DNA of 64,000 nt, taken from assembly GCF_052117125.1 (NCBI RefSeq), contig NZ_JBQKJT010000004.1, positions 124,001 through 188,000 of the forward strand, in the 5' to 3' direction. This document shows positions 39,728 to 47,380 of this stretch, piece after piece; within the stretch, counting starts at the first letter, position 1; each line of letters starts with the position of its first letter. Below the pieces are notes generated by a model. It was not told the DNA's origin and searched no databases. It was given only the letters and a program-made list of their open reading frames with translations. Source of the DNA: Avoscillospira_A sp052117125. GTDB taxonomy: Bacteria; Bacillota; Clostridia; Oscillospirales; Oscillospiraceae. The position numbers and the translations under genes were made by a program.

Positions 39728-40927
39728 TCAGTCGAGAACCGGGATGGCCGACAGAATCGAAAATCCCTTTTCTTGCAGTTCGTCCAGCTTGGCCTTGGAC
39801 ACGGGGCCGGTCACATAGGCGCCGGTCTGGCCGGGTACGGCTTCCACCGGACCCAGGGCCGCCGCCACGGCGCCTGCCGCCGCGTCGGTGCGCACCAGCC
39901 ACCGCAGTTCCAGGGTTTCAAAGGGTACGACTTCCTCGCCGCTGCCCGCTTCCCAATCGATGGCGCGGCGCTTCTCCCGGTGGAGAATGCAGTCCACCAC
40001 GTCGCCCACCACGGCGCTGGCCGTGGGCAGCTTGCCCGCGCCGCGTCCGTAGAACATGGTCTCGCCCACGGCGTTGCCCCGGATCATGATGGCGTTGAAC
40101 ACACCCTCCACGCTGGCCAGGGGTTTGTCGTTGGGAATCAGATGGGGCGAGACGTACAGGGCGATTTTTCCCTCTTCCGTCAGGAACGTGCGGCCAAACA
40201 GCTTGATCTGCATGCCCAGGGCGTCGGCACAGGCCACATCCTGGGGCCGAATACCGGTGATGCCGCAGGTATAGACCTGCTCCGGATACACATGGATGCC
40301 ATAGGCTAGGGCCGCCAGAATGCAGATTTTCCGACAGGCGTCCTTGCCCTCCACGTCGTCGGTGGGGTCGGCTTCGGCGTAGCCCTTCTCCTGGGCCCGC
40401 TTGAGAACATCGTCAAACTGCTCGCCGTCGCGGATCATTTTGGTGAGGATATAGTTGGTGGTGCCGTTAAGAATGCCGCAGATTTCCTCGATGCGGTTGC
40501 CAGCCAGGCAGAAGGCCAGGGGCCGCAGGACGGGAATTCCGCCGCCGACGCTGGCTTCAAAGAGGAAGTTGCGGCCCTGCTCCTTGGCCAGAGCCAGCAG
40601 TTCCAGACCGTGGGCAGCCACCAGGGCCTTGTTGGAGGTAACCACATCCTTACCGGCCAGCAGGGCCCGACGGGTGAAGTCCAGGGCCACGCCGCAGCCG
40701 CCGATGCACTCCACCACCACCTGAATGTCCGGGTCCTGCTCGATGATGGAGAAGTCGTGAATCACCAGATGACCATAGGGGCTGTCGGGAAAATCCCGGG
40801 TATCGAGAATATATTTCACCGTGACCGGCTCCAAGGTCCGGCGGCGGATGGAATCCTGATTGTTGTGTACGACCTCCGCCACGCCGGAACCGACGGTGCC
40901 GAAGCCCATGATTGCAATGTTCGCCAT
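39728..40927 (-). CDS. hom: Homoserine dehydrogenase
   Basis: It reduces aspartate semialdehyde to homoserine for threonine and methionine synthesis. The 399 residues show NIAIMGFGTVGSGVAEVV for NAD(P) binding, VVTSNKALVA with the catalytic Lys, FEASVGGGIPVL, ILNGTTNYILTKM and GYAEADPTDDVEGKDA. The C-terminus is short compared with the roughly 430-residue enzymes that carry a full ACT domain; residues after about 350 are at best a degenerate ACT. A separate ACT protein is encoded at the head of the operon. The start MANIAIMGFG has AGGAA upstream. Confidence 0.94.
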   Translation of the reverse strand: MANIAIMGFGTVGSGVAEVVHNNQDSIRRRTLEPVTVKYILDTRDFPDSPYGHLVIHDFSIIEQDPDIQVVVECIGGCGVALDFTRRALLAGKDVVTSNKALVAAHGLELLALAKEQGRNFLFEASVGGGIPVLRPLAFCLAGNRIEEICGILNGTTNYILTKMIRDGEQFDDVLKRAQEKGYAEADPTDDVEGKDACRKICILAALAYGIHVYPEQVYTCGITGIRPQDVACADALGMQIKLFGRTFLTEEGKIALYVSPHLIPNDKPLASVEGVFNAIMIRGNAVGETMFYGRGAGKLPTASAVVGDVVDCILHREKRRAIDWEAGSGEEVVPFETLELRWLVRTDAAAGAVAAALGPVEAVPGQTGAYVTGPVSKAKLDELQEKGFSILSAIPVLD

Positions 40928-40955
40928 TGGAAATTCCTTCTTTCTCTGAAATCCG

Positions 40956-42176
40956 TTATTGCTCAAACGAGAGTTTGCGCCGTTCGTTGGCGGCGGTATA
41001 GATGGCCAGCATATCCTCCTGACTCAAAACCATAAAGGTGCCGATGGTCCGGGTGCCGCCGTAGCTGCACTGGTGGGCCAGTTCTGCCAGCGTCTCCCCG
41101 TCCAGGACGCGGCCCACCAGTTCCTCCAGACAGGTGGGCATGCCCAACGCCTGGAAATAGCTTTCCGTGGCGGCGATGCCGCCCAATGCCAGCTCCATGT
41201 CCCCCATGGTCCCGCCATCCATATGCCAGACGTTCCGGGCATACCGGGCAAAGCGCCCCACATTGGCGTCCCCCTTGCAGGTGTACCGGGCCCAGGCGCC
41301 CCAGATGGCTGCCAAAGTGGCACCGTGGGCCTTGTCGAACATACCGCCCAGGGCGTGGCCCAGCTGGTGGGGCGCGAAGTCCTTGCGTCCGCCCAGGCCC
41401 GTCAGACCGTTGTGGGACAGGCTCCCCGCCCACAAAATCTCGCTCATGGCCTGCTGGTTCTCCGGGTCGCTGAGGACCTTGAGCCCGTTGTCAATAACCA
41501 CCCGCAGCAGCGCCTCGGCGATCTCGTCGGTGAGCTGGTTGTCCATATCCGGGTTGAAATACCGGTCTAGGGTGTGCATCATGATGTCCGTCACGCCGCA
41601 GCCCAGCTGGAACGCGGGCAAGGTGGCGGGCAGCTTGGGGTCCAGAATGGCAAACACCGGACGGTTCAGCTGGGTGTTGAGGCCTCGCTTCATGCCGCTG
41701 TCGCCGTCGGTCAGTACCGCCGAATCACTGGTCTCGCTGCCGGCGGCGGGGATGGTCAGCACCGCGCCCACGGCCATGGATTTCTTTAAATTGGCCGGTT
41801 GCAGCCAGATGTCGTTCCACACATCCAGATTGGGATTGGCCGCGCCGTGGGCCACGGCCTTGGCCGTGTCGATGACGCTGCCGCCGCCCACGGCCAGAAT
41901 GAAATCCGCTTCCATGGCCAGGGCTTTTTGTACGCCCTCTCTTACCAGAGCCACTCTGGGGTTGGGCTGGACGCCGCCCAGGGTTTCCACCGTCAGGCCG
42001 TCGTCCCGCAAGCCCCCACAGACCCGGTCCAGCAGGCCCGAGCGGACGGCGCTGCCGCCGCCGTAGATCACCAGAACCCGGCTGCCGCCGTATTTTTTCA
42101 CATACTGTGCCGCCTGCAAGTGGGTGTCCGCGCCGAACACCACCTCGGTGGGCACTTGATACGTAAAGCTATGCAA
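40956..42176 (-). CDS. Iron-containing alcohol dehydrogenase
   Basis: This group III dehydrogenase of 406 residues has the cofactor motif LAVGGGSVIDTAKAVAHGA, VLTIPAAGSETSDSAV, and the metal-binding residues in LGCGVTDIMMHTLDRYF, FAPHQLGHALGGMFDKAHGATLAAI. It resembles the BdhA/YqhD-type NAD(P)H-dependent butanol or aldehyde dehydrogenases. I place the start at TTG (42176) because AAAAGGAG lies exactly ten bases upstream and the next residues, HSFTYQVPTEVVFG, match the family N-terminus. It sits between the ACT gene and hom in one operon, which has no obvious pathway logic. Confidence 0.88.
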   Translation of the reverse strand: MHSFTYQVPTEVVFGADTHLQAAQYVKKYGGSRVLVIYGGGSAVRSGLLDRVCGGLRDDGLTVETLGGVQPNPRVALVREGVQKALAMEADFILAVGGGSVIDTAKAVAHGAANPNLDVWNDIWLQPANLKKSMAVGAVLTIPAAGSETSDSAVLTDGDSGMKRGLNTQLNRPVFAILDPKLPATLPAFQLGCGVTDIMMHTLDRYFNPDMDNQLTDEIAEALLRVVIDNGLKVLSDPENQQAMSEILWAGSLSHNGLTGLGGRKDFAPHQLGHALGGMFDKAHGATLAAIWGAWARYTCKGDANVGRFARYARNVWHMDGGTMGDMELALGGIAATESYFQALGMPTCLEELVGRVLDGETLAELAHQCSYGGTRTIGTFMVLSQEDMLAIYTAANERRKLSFEQ

Positions 42177-42198
42177 CGATATCGATCTCCTTTTATGG

Positions 42199-42633
42199 TT
42201 ATCCTGCCACAATCTCAGCCTTGACCACGCCGTTCTCAGCGGAAATTTCCTTGAGGAGTTCTTCCACGGAGCACACCAGGTCGGTGGTCTCTGCGGAAAT
42301 GGTCACCATGGCCGCGCCGCTGGTGGGGATGGACTGATTGATGGTCAGAATGTTGGCGCCGCTGGAGGCAAAAATGGACAAAATAGCCGACAACAGCCCC
42401 GCCTTGTTGATGAGTACCAGCTGGAACGTGATGATCCGGCCGGCCATCAGGTTTTGGAAGGGGGCGATGCTGTCGCGGTACTTGTAAAAAGCGCTGCGGC
42501 TGATCTCCACCGCCCGGGCTGCCTCGTTGACTGTGGCGGCCTCGCCGGTCTCCAGCATTCGCTTGGCTTCGGCCACCTTCAAAAAGACCTCCGGCAGGGC
42601 CTGGGCCTCCACGATATAGTATTTGGGAGCCAT
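42199..42633 (-). CDS. ACT-domain protein, PheB-like
   Basis: The 144-residue protein has an N-terminal helical segment (YYIVEAQALPEVFLKVAEAKRMLETGEA, TVNEAARAVEISRSAFYKYRDSI, an HTH-like stretch) and a C-terminal ACT domain (ITFQLVLINKAGLLSAILSIFASSGANILTINQSIP). It matches the PheB/YerF-type family found beside hom and pheA in Firmicutes, thought to sense amino acids. The ATG at 42633 is preferred; GAGGTG is 12 bases upstream, and a GTG at 42648 lies inside that site. Confidence 0.88.
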   Translation of the reverse strand: MAPKYYIVEAQALPEVFLKVAEAKRMLETGEAATVNEAARAVEISRSAFYKYRDSIAPFQNLMAGRIITFQLVLINKAGLLSAILSIFASSGANILTINQSIPTSGAAMVTISAETTDLVCSVEELLKEISAENGVVKAEIVAG

Positions 42634-42765
42634 ATTCACAGCGTTCACCTCGTATGTCTTTGTAGGATGCGCACATGTGCGCGGGATACGGTAATGGTAT
42701 CATGTTTTTTACTACATTGCAAGGGGAAAGTATTATAATTTTTGAAAAATCTTTTGGATTTTTGG

Positions 42766-42794
42766 TTGACAACAGGAAGAATCCTCGCTATAAT
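42766..42794 (+). promoter_or_regulatory. Sigma-A promoter of infC-rpmI-rplT
   Basis: TTGACA (42766-42771) and TATAAT (42789-42794) with a 17-bp spacer form a perfect consensus promoter, as expected for ribosomal genes. Confidence 0.92.
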
Positions 42795-42801
42795 ACTTTG
42801 G

Positions 42802-42940
42802 TAACAACAAAGAAGGAGCGGAAGCACGCGCCTCACCTTCGGCGAATGAGCCAACAGGTCAACACAGCGTATCACCGCCTCGCAAGAGGTGGATTTGTTT
42901 GTGTGCGGGTGCTCTTGGAGCTCCCGCTCATTTTTGTTTC
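42802..42940 (+). promoter_or_regulatory. L20-type leader with attenuator upstream of infC
   Basis: The leader of about 160 nt is typical for infC-rpmI-rplT operons of Firmicutes. Its last hairpin, GCGGGTGCTC (42905-42914) with GAGCTCCCGC (42918-42927), one mismatch, is followed by TCATTTTTG and works as an intrinsic terminator. Binding of excess L20 to the upstream part of such leaders favours this terminator. The call rests on position and the terminator; I cannot verify the L20 binding fold. Confidence 0.75.
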
Positions 42941-42963
42941 TTTTGAATTGGAGGTGCTTTCCC

Positions 42964-43482
42964 ATCGGCAAACTAGATCATCAGCTCAACGAGGAGATCC
43001 GCGACAAGGAAGTTCGTGTGATCGGTGCAGACGGCACGCAGCTGGGCATTATGTCCTCCACGGACGCACTGAATATGGCCTTTGAGAAGGATCTGGACCT
43101 GGTCAAGATCTCTCCCAACGCCGTGCCCCCCGTGTGCAAGATCATGGACTACGGCAAGTTCCGTTTTGAGCAGGTCAAAAAGGACAAGGAAGCAAAGAAG
43201 AACCAGCGGGTCGTGGAGATCAAGGAGATCCGTATGTCTCCCAACATCGACGTGGCCGACTTCAACGTCAAGCTGAAGAACGCCCAAAAATTCCTGGCAG
43301 ACGGCAATCGTGTCAAGGTCACCGTCCGGTTCCGCGGACGCGAAATGGCCCACACATCCATCGGCGAGGACCTGCTGAAGAAGTTCGGCGAATCCTGTAC
43401 CGAGGTTGCCAATGTGGAGAAGAATCCCAAGCTGGACGGACGGCATATGTCCATGTTCCTCAGCCCCAAGAACGCCAAGTAA
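42964..43482 (+). CDS. infC: Translation initiation factor IF-3, predicted ATC start
   Basis: IF-3 binds the 30S subunit and enforces correct start-codon choice. The 172 residues include the N-domain LNEEIRDKEVRVIGADGTQLGIM, the linker PPVCKIMDYGKFRFEQVKKDKEAKKNQ and the C-domain EIRMSPNIDVADFNVKLKNAQKFL, VRFRGREMAH. No ATG, GTG or TTG fits the N-terminus, but ATC at 42964 follows GGAGGTG by seven bases. Use of a non-standard start codon that IF-3 itself discriminates against is the known basis of infC autoregulation (AUU in E. coli). Confidence 0.93.
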   Translation: MGKLDHQLNEEIRDKEVRVIGADGTQLGIMSSTDALNMAFEKDLDLVKISPNAVPPVCKIMDYGKFRFEQVKKDKEAKKNQRVVEIKEIRMSPNIDVADFNVKLKNAQKFLADGNRVKVTVRFRGREMAHTSIGEDLLKKFGESCTEVANVEKNPKLDGRHMSMFLSPKNAK

Positions 43483-43508
43483 ACCATTTTCGGAAGGAGA
43501 ACCCACCC

Positions 43509-43706
43509 ATGCCTAAGATGAAAACCCATTCCGGCGCCAAGAAGAGATTCAGCCTCACCAAGTCCGGTAAGGTCAAGAGAGCCCACGCTTACAAGAGCCA
43601 CATCCTCACCAAGAAGACCACCAAGCGCACCCGTGGCCTGCGTCAGACCGGCTACGCCGATGTGACCAACGAGGCTACCTGCAAGAAGCTGATCCCGTAC
43701 AAATAA
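43509..43706 (+). CDS. rpmI: 50S ribosomal protein L35
   Basis: The 65-residue basic protein begins PKMKTHSGAKKRFSLTKSGKVKR, the L35 signature, and lies 26 bp after infC in the conserved infC-rpmI-rplT order. GGAGAAC precedes the ATG. Confidence 0.97.
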   Translation: MPKMKTHSGAKKRFSLTKSGKVKRAHAYKSHILTKKTTKRTRGLRQTGYADVTNEATCKKLIPYK

Positions 43707-43748
43707 TTCGGGTGTACTGTGTATCTTTAATAGGAGGATTTTTGAACT

Positions 43749-44102
43749 ATGGCAAGAGTTAAAGGCGCAATGATGACGCGCAAGAGAAGAAACAAGACCC
43801 TGAAGCTGGCCAAGAGCTACTGGGGTTCCAAGTCCACCCACTTCAAGATGGCCAAGCAGGCTGTCAAGAAGTCCGGCGTGTACGCCTATGTGGGCCGCCG
43901 CCTGAAGAAGAGAGACTTCCGTCAGCTGTGGATCTCCCGTATTTCCGCCGCTGTGGCTCCCTTCGGCATCAACTACTCCCGCTTCATGTACGGTCTGAAG
44001 AAGGCCGGTGTGGAAATGAACCGCAAGGCCCTGAGCGAGCTGGCCATCACCGATGCCGCCGCTTTCGCCTCCCTGGTTGAGGTTGCCAAGAAGGCTCTGT
44101 AA
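43749..44102 (+). CDS. rplT: 50S ribosomal protein L20
   Basis: The 117-residue protein begins ARVKGAMMTRKRRNKTLKLAKSYWGSKS and contains YVGRRLKKRDFRQLWISRI and GINYSRFMYGLKKAGV, all L20 signatures. It assembles the large subunit and is expected to repress this operon through the leader. GGAGGA lies upstream of its ATG. Confidence 0.98.
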   Translation: MARVKGAMMTRKRRNKTLKLAKSYWGSKSTHFKMAKQAVKKSGVYAYVGRRLKKRDFRQLWISRISAAVAPFGINYSRFMYGLKKAGVEMNRKALSELAITDAAAFASLVEVAKKAL

Positions 44103-44117
44103 TTGACAGATTGTCTC

Positions 44118-44152
44118 CCGGCTGCTTTCTCACGAAAGCAGCCGGTTTTTTT
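44118..44152 (+). terminator. Terminator of the infC-rpmI-rplT operon
   Basis: CCGGCTGCTTTC and GAAAGCAGCCGG form a perfect 12-bp stem with a 4-nt loop, followed by seven T residues. Confidence 0.95.
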
Positions 44153-44167
44153 GTTGCACGGAACAAG

Positions 44168-44316
44168 AAGGCCGACGGCCTCCACCCCCTTGGGGGGGCG
44201 GGGCCGTCGGCCTTGCGGCTTTGCCGCAGGGATTGCGCCATCTGCGGATGGCGCTGGGGACGATGGGGTGTTTCGCCCCGTGCGCGGCGTGACCAAAGGC
44301 TCTGCCTCTGGACTCC
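44168..44316 (+). repeat. Dispersed multi-hairpin repeat, copy B
   Basis: The order is: outer stem AAGGCCGACGGCC/GGCCGTCGGCCTT (44168-44214), GCGGC/GCCGC (44215-44227), GCGCCATC/GATGGCGC with loop TGCG (44235-44254, identical to copy A), a decayed third stem around GCCCCGTGCGCGGCG, and GGC/GCC near 44298. It starts just beyond the rplT terminator. Confidence 0.7.
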
Positions 44317-44510
44317 ACGATGCAGGGCAACGCGCCGTCGGTTGGCAAGAGGTGTCGGCGAGGATTTTTGTGTCAGAGCAAGGTGCAGGTTCACCGCCAT
44401 ACTGGCTGTATGGCAAGAAGCTACACCGCAGCTATGGCGCAAAAGGCCCGGCGACACCCGCAGACACATCGGCGGTAAGTTGCCCCATAGAAAAAAATCG
44501 AGTAAAACTT
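44317..44510. other. Gene-free stretch after repeat copy B
   Basis: No gene is supported. The sequence is moderately GC-rich and contains CGCCATA ... TATGGCG inverted segments (about 44396-44443), which may belong to a second unrelated structured repeat. I see no second copy of it in the window. Confidence 0.4.
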
Positions 44511-45500
44511 TTAATTGAGGCCTTCGCAGGGATAGCGCACGGCCATCTGCGCACGCAGGGCGTCCATAACCTCCATCATATGGATGGTCTCGCTATGGGG
44601 CATGGAGGGGCACTCCAACAGGCCCTCGGATATACACCGGGCCGTTTCCAGTACCTCGTACTCGTAGCCTGTCAGCTGGGCCGGGCAGTCCATACTCTGT
44701 ACCAGCTCATAGCGGTCATTGTAGACCTTGAGCCCCTGGGGATTGTTGATGTTGTCCACCACCATGTAGCCCTTGGTGCCGTAGACGATGCCGAACCGGT
44801 CCGACACACAGGTAGCCGCCGCGTTGAGCACCGCCACCCGGCCATCGTTCCACGTCAGCGTCATACTGTCGGTCATGTCCACGCCGTTCTCGTTCTTGGT
44901 GCAGCTGCCCTGGAGACCGTCGGCATGACCGAACACCATTTCGGCAAAGTTCAGCGCGTAGATGCCCACATCCAGCAGCGCACCGCCGGCCAGTTCCGGC
45001 AACACCATCCGTTCCTTATCGGTAATGGCATAGCACAGGTTGGCCGTCAGCATCTTGGGCTGGTCGATGACGCCGGAACCCAGGACCTCGTTGATGGTCT
45101 GCCGCATGGGCTGATACCGGGTCCAGATGGCTTCGGTGACCAGCACGCCCTTCTCCTTGGCGTAGCGGATGGCGTCGTCGGCCTGCCGGGCCGTAACCGT
45201 AAAGGCTTTCTCACAGAGAATGTGCTTGCCGTGGTCGGCACATAGCTTGATGTGCTGATAGTGGTGGGAATGGGGCGTGGCGATATACACAAAGTCCAGG
45301 GCCGGGTCCGACAGCATGGCCTCGTAGGAGCCATAGGCTTTTTCCACGCCATTGTCAGCGGCAAATCGCTGAGCACGGTCCAGGTCCCGGGCTGCCACCG
45401 CGTACAGCTTCACGTCGTGGTTCCCGCTTTCATTGAGCTTCCGGACCGTCTCGGCCATGGTGACGGCAATGCGTCCCGCACCCAAAATACCCAGATTCAT
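44511..45500 (-). CDS. Gfo/Idh/MocA family oxidoreductase
   Basis: The 329-residue protein has an N-terminal Rossmann fold (LGILGAGRIAVTMAETVRKL), the family motif HILCEKAFTVTARQADD with the catalytic Lys, and a C-terminal substrate domain with GGALLDVGIYALNFAEMVFG. It resembles trans-1,2-dihydrobenzene-1,2-diol dehydrogenase-like and sugar oxidoreductases. The substrate cannot be told from sequence or context, because no pathway genes adjoin it. AGGAGGGA precedes the ATG. Confidence 0.9.
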   Translation of the reverse strand: MNLGILGAGRIAVTMAETVRKLNESGNHDVKLYAVAARDLDRAQRFAADNGVEKAYGSYEAMLSDPALDFVYIATPHSHHYQHIKLCADHGKHILCEKAFTVTARQADDAIRYAKEKGVLVTEAIWTRYQPMRQTINEVLGSGVIDQPKMLTANLCYAITDKERMVLPELAGGALLDVGIYALNFAEMVFGHADGLQGSCTKNENGVDMTDSMTLTWNDGRVAVLNAAATCVSDRFGIVYGTKGYMVVDNINNPQGLKVYNDRYELVQSMDCPAQLTGYEYEVLETARCISEGLLECPSMPHSETIHMMEVMDALRAQMAVRYPCEGLN

Positions 45501-45557
45501 AACAGAGTCCCTCCTAAGTTGTGTTTACCTCCAGTATACTCCACGGGGTCTCTGCTG

Positions 45558-47111
45558 TCAAAGGGTCCCGGCGTACCGTCCCAGCAGCGTCACCGCCTGG
45601 GCGCGGGTGGTGCCGGTCCGGGGCAGCAGCTTCCCGCCGCTGCCTGTGAGAATCCCCTGCTCCACAGCCCAGGCCATGGCCGGTTTCGCCCAATCGCTGA
45701 CGCTTCCGCCGTCGCTGTAGTCTCTCAACACGTCGCCGTCAATCTCGGGAGACTCGGCGGCCCGGTAAAGCATCAGGGCCAGCTCCTGCCGGGTCACCGG
45801 GGCGTCCGGGGCAAAGATACCCGCTCCCCTGCCCTCCACCAGTCCGGCGGCCGCAGCGGCGGCAATGTCCGCCTCAGCCCAATGGCCCGCCGTATCGGTA
45901 AAGGCCGCCGTTCCGGCGGGCAAATCCAGCAGACGGGCCAGCAGGGCCGCCGTCTGCGCACGGGTCAGGGTGCTCTCCGGGGCAAACCGGTCCTCATCCA
46001 CCCCCCGGACCCAGCCCTCGTGGACCGCCTGGGCCACATGGTTCCGGCTCCAATGGCCCACCAGATCGTCAAAATACGCTCCGTGGAGCCACAGACTGTA
46101 ATACGCCCAGGTATCGGCGGTCTCCTGGCCCAAACTCCAGCTGCCTGCCCCCAGCAGGTCGTACGCCTCCACCAGCTTTAGAATCTCCTTCCGTCCCTGG
46201 GCGCCGCTGTGCCAGATAGTATACTCTCCTGCCAACAGGGGCACCCCGGCCACATTCACGGTGGCTGTCTCCGGGATGACCAGAGTGGACACGGTGGCCG
46301 CCGCTGTTTTATCGTAATCTGTACCGGTGCCGTATTGCTCCAAAAGCTGAGCAATCTGCACCTCCCGAATCCCCACACCGCGGACATCCACATTGTCCTT
46401 GCCCCAAATGCGGCCGTAAAACGCCACACCCAGAACCAGCTGTTCTGCCGGGACCCGCTCCAACGCATAGCGGATACTCTGTTCCACAAAGTTCACCGAC
46501 GCCACCGGTCCGGCCTCGCCGCCGCGGTAGTGCTCATCGTAGGTCATCAGCATCAGATAATCGGCCCACTCCGCCAGACCCGCATAATCATAGGAAGCAT
46601 GCCAGCCGGTGGTGAAATTCCGGGGATTGGCCGCCACTGCTACGGCAATCTGTTTACCCTCCGGCAGCTTTTGCCGCAGAAGCCGCACCATGTCCGTATA
46701 CGCATCGGCGTGCTCGCCGGTCATATTCTCCAAATCCAGACTGATGCCGTCCAAATCGTAGTCCCGGACCACCTGCGCCAGCTGATCCGTCAAGACTTCC
46801 CGATTGTCCAGCGCTGCCTGCCCCAATGTCCGGTCCCAGTGATTGGAAAGGAACGGCAGCACGGCCATGTCCTGTTGGTGCATCTCCTCCACAAAGGACC
46901 GGCTGGCCCCCGTCAGCCGCAAACTGCCGTCCGGATTCAGTTCCAGCCAGGCAGGGCTGACCTGATTCAAAGCCCCCTGGGCCGACGATACGGCAGAGGC
47001 GGAACCGGGGCCGTTGATATAGGAAAGGCTGACCCGCGCCTGGGCAGGCGCGGCCAGCACAGCGGCGCACAGCAGTGCCGCCGCCGTCCGAAATATGTAC
47101 TGATGGTGCAA
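45558..47111 (-). CDS. Secreted GH18 glycosidase-like protein with SLH domains, TTG start
   Basis: Residues 1-25 are a signal peptide (FRTAAALLCAAVLAAPAQA). Residues about 28-335 form a GH18 domain with the catalytic segment DGISLDLEN (general-acid Glu in DxxxDxE) and YADYLMLMTYDEHY-like strands (WADYLMLMTYDEHYRGG). Residues about 345-517 contain three SLH repeats (GHWSRNHVAQAVHEGWVRG, GHWAEADIAAAAAAGLVEG, DWAKPAMAWAVEQGILTG) for anchoring to the cell wall. GH18-SLH proteins act on peptidoglycan or chitin-like polymers and some are spore proteins. TTG at 47111 has AGGAGG eight bases upstream; no ATG is placed suitably. Confidence 0.9.
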   Translation of the reverse strand: MHHQYIFRTAAALLCAAVLAAPAQARVSLSYINGPGSASAVSSAQGALNQVSPAWLELNPDGSLRLTGASRSFVEEMHQQDMAVLPFLSNHWDRTLGQAALDNREVLTDQLAQVVRDYDLDGISLDLENMTGEHADAYTDMVRLLRQKLPEGKQIAVAVAANPRNFTTGWHASYDYAGLAEWADYLMLMTYDEHYRGGEAGPVASVNFVEQSIRYALERVPAEQLVLGVAFYGRIWGKDNVDVRGVGIREVQIAQLLEQYGTGTDYDKTAAATVSTLVIPETATVNVAGVPLLAGEYTIWHSGAQGRKEILKLVEAYDLLGAGSWSLGQETADTWAYYSLWLHGAYFDDLVGHWSRNHVAQAVHEGWVRGVDEDRFAPESTLTRAQTAALLARLLDLPAGTAAFTDTAGHWAEADIAAAAAAGLVEGRGAGIFAPDAPVTRQELALMLYRAAESPEIDGDVLRDYSDGGSVSDWAKPAMAWAVEQGILTGSGGKLLPRTGTTRAQAVTLLGRYAGTL

Positions 47112-47189
47112 GGGAATATCCTCCTATTGATGGCAATATGCTACATTTTAAGTGGAAAATCCCCAAAAATCCAGTGGAAAAATATGTTG

Positions 47190-47341
47190 AACGGCCCTGT
47201 CCGTCACCCCTGCACGGGGTGGGGACGGGGCCGTTTCGGGTTTGTCGCAGGGATTCTGTCCACTGCGGCAGGTGGTTGGGGGAGGATGGAGTATTTTGCC
47301 CGCTGCGGCGGGCGTGGCCGGGGGCTTTGCCCCTGGAGCCC
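47190..47341 (+). repeat. Dispersed multi-hairpin repeat, copy C
   Basis: The outer stem AACGGCCC/GGGCCGTT (47190-47235) encloses GTCC/GGAC and ACCCC/GGGGT. It is followed by CCAC/GTGG around TGCGGCAG, a perfect GCCCGC/GCGGGC stem with loop TGCG (47298-47313) and GGGGC/GCCCC (47321-47333). The spacer GATGGAGTATTT is shared with copy A. The whole lies in the 270-bp gap between the 5' end of the GH18 gene and the 3' end of the SpoIIQ-like gene. Confidence 0.7.
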
Positions 47342-47380
47342 GGAATTTTTTGTAAAAACCTTGATTTCTTGTGAATTTCC

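Noticed and set aside
42199..42212. Upstream extension of the iron alcohol dehydrogenase to 42212
   Set aside because: It overlaps the ACT gene, lacks a ribosome binding site, and the TTG at 42176 has an ideal one.
47190..47341. Treating repeat copy C as a gene remnant
   Set aside because: Frames across the three copies are not conserved, whereas base pairing of the stems is.
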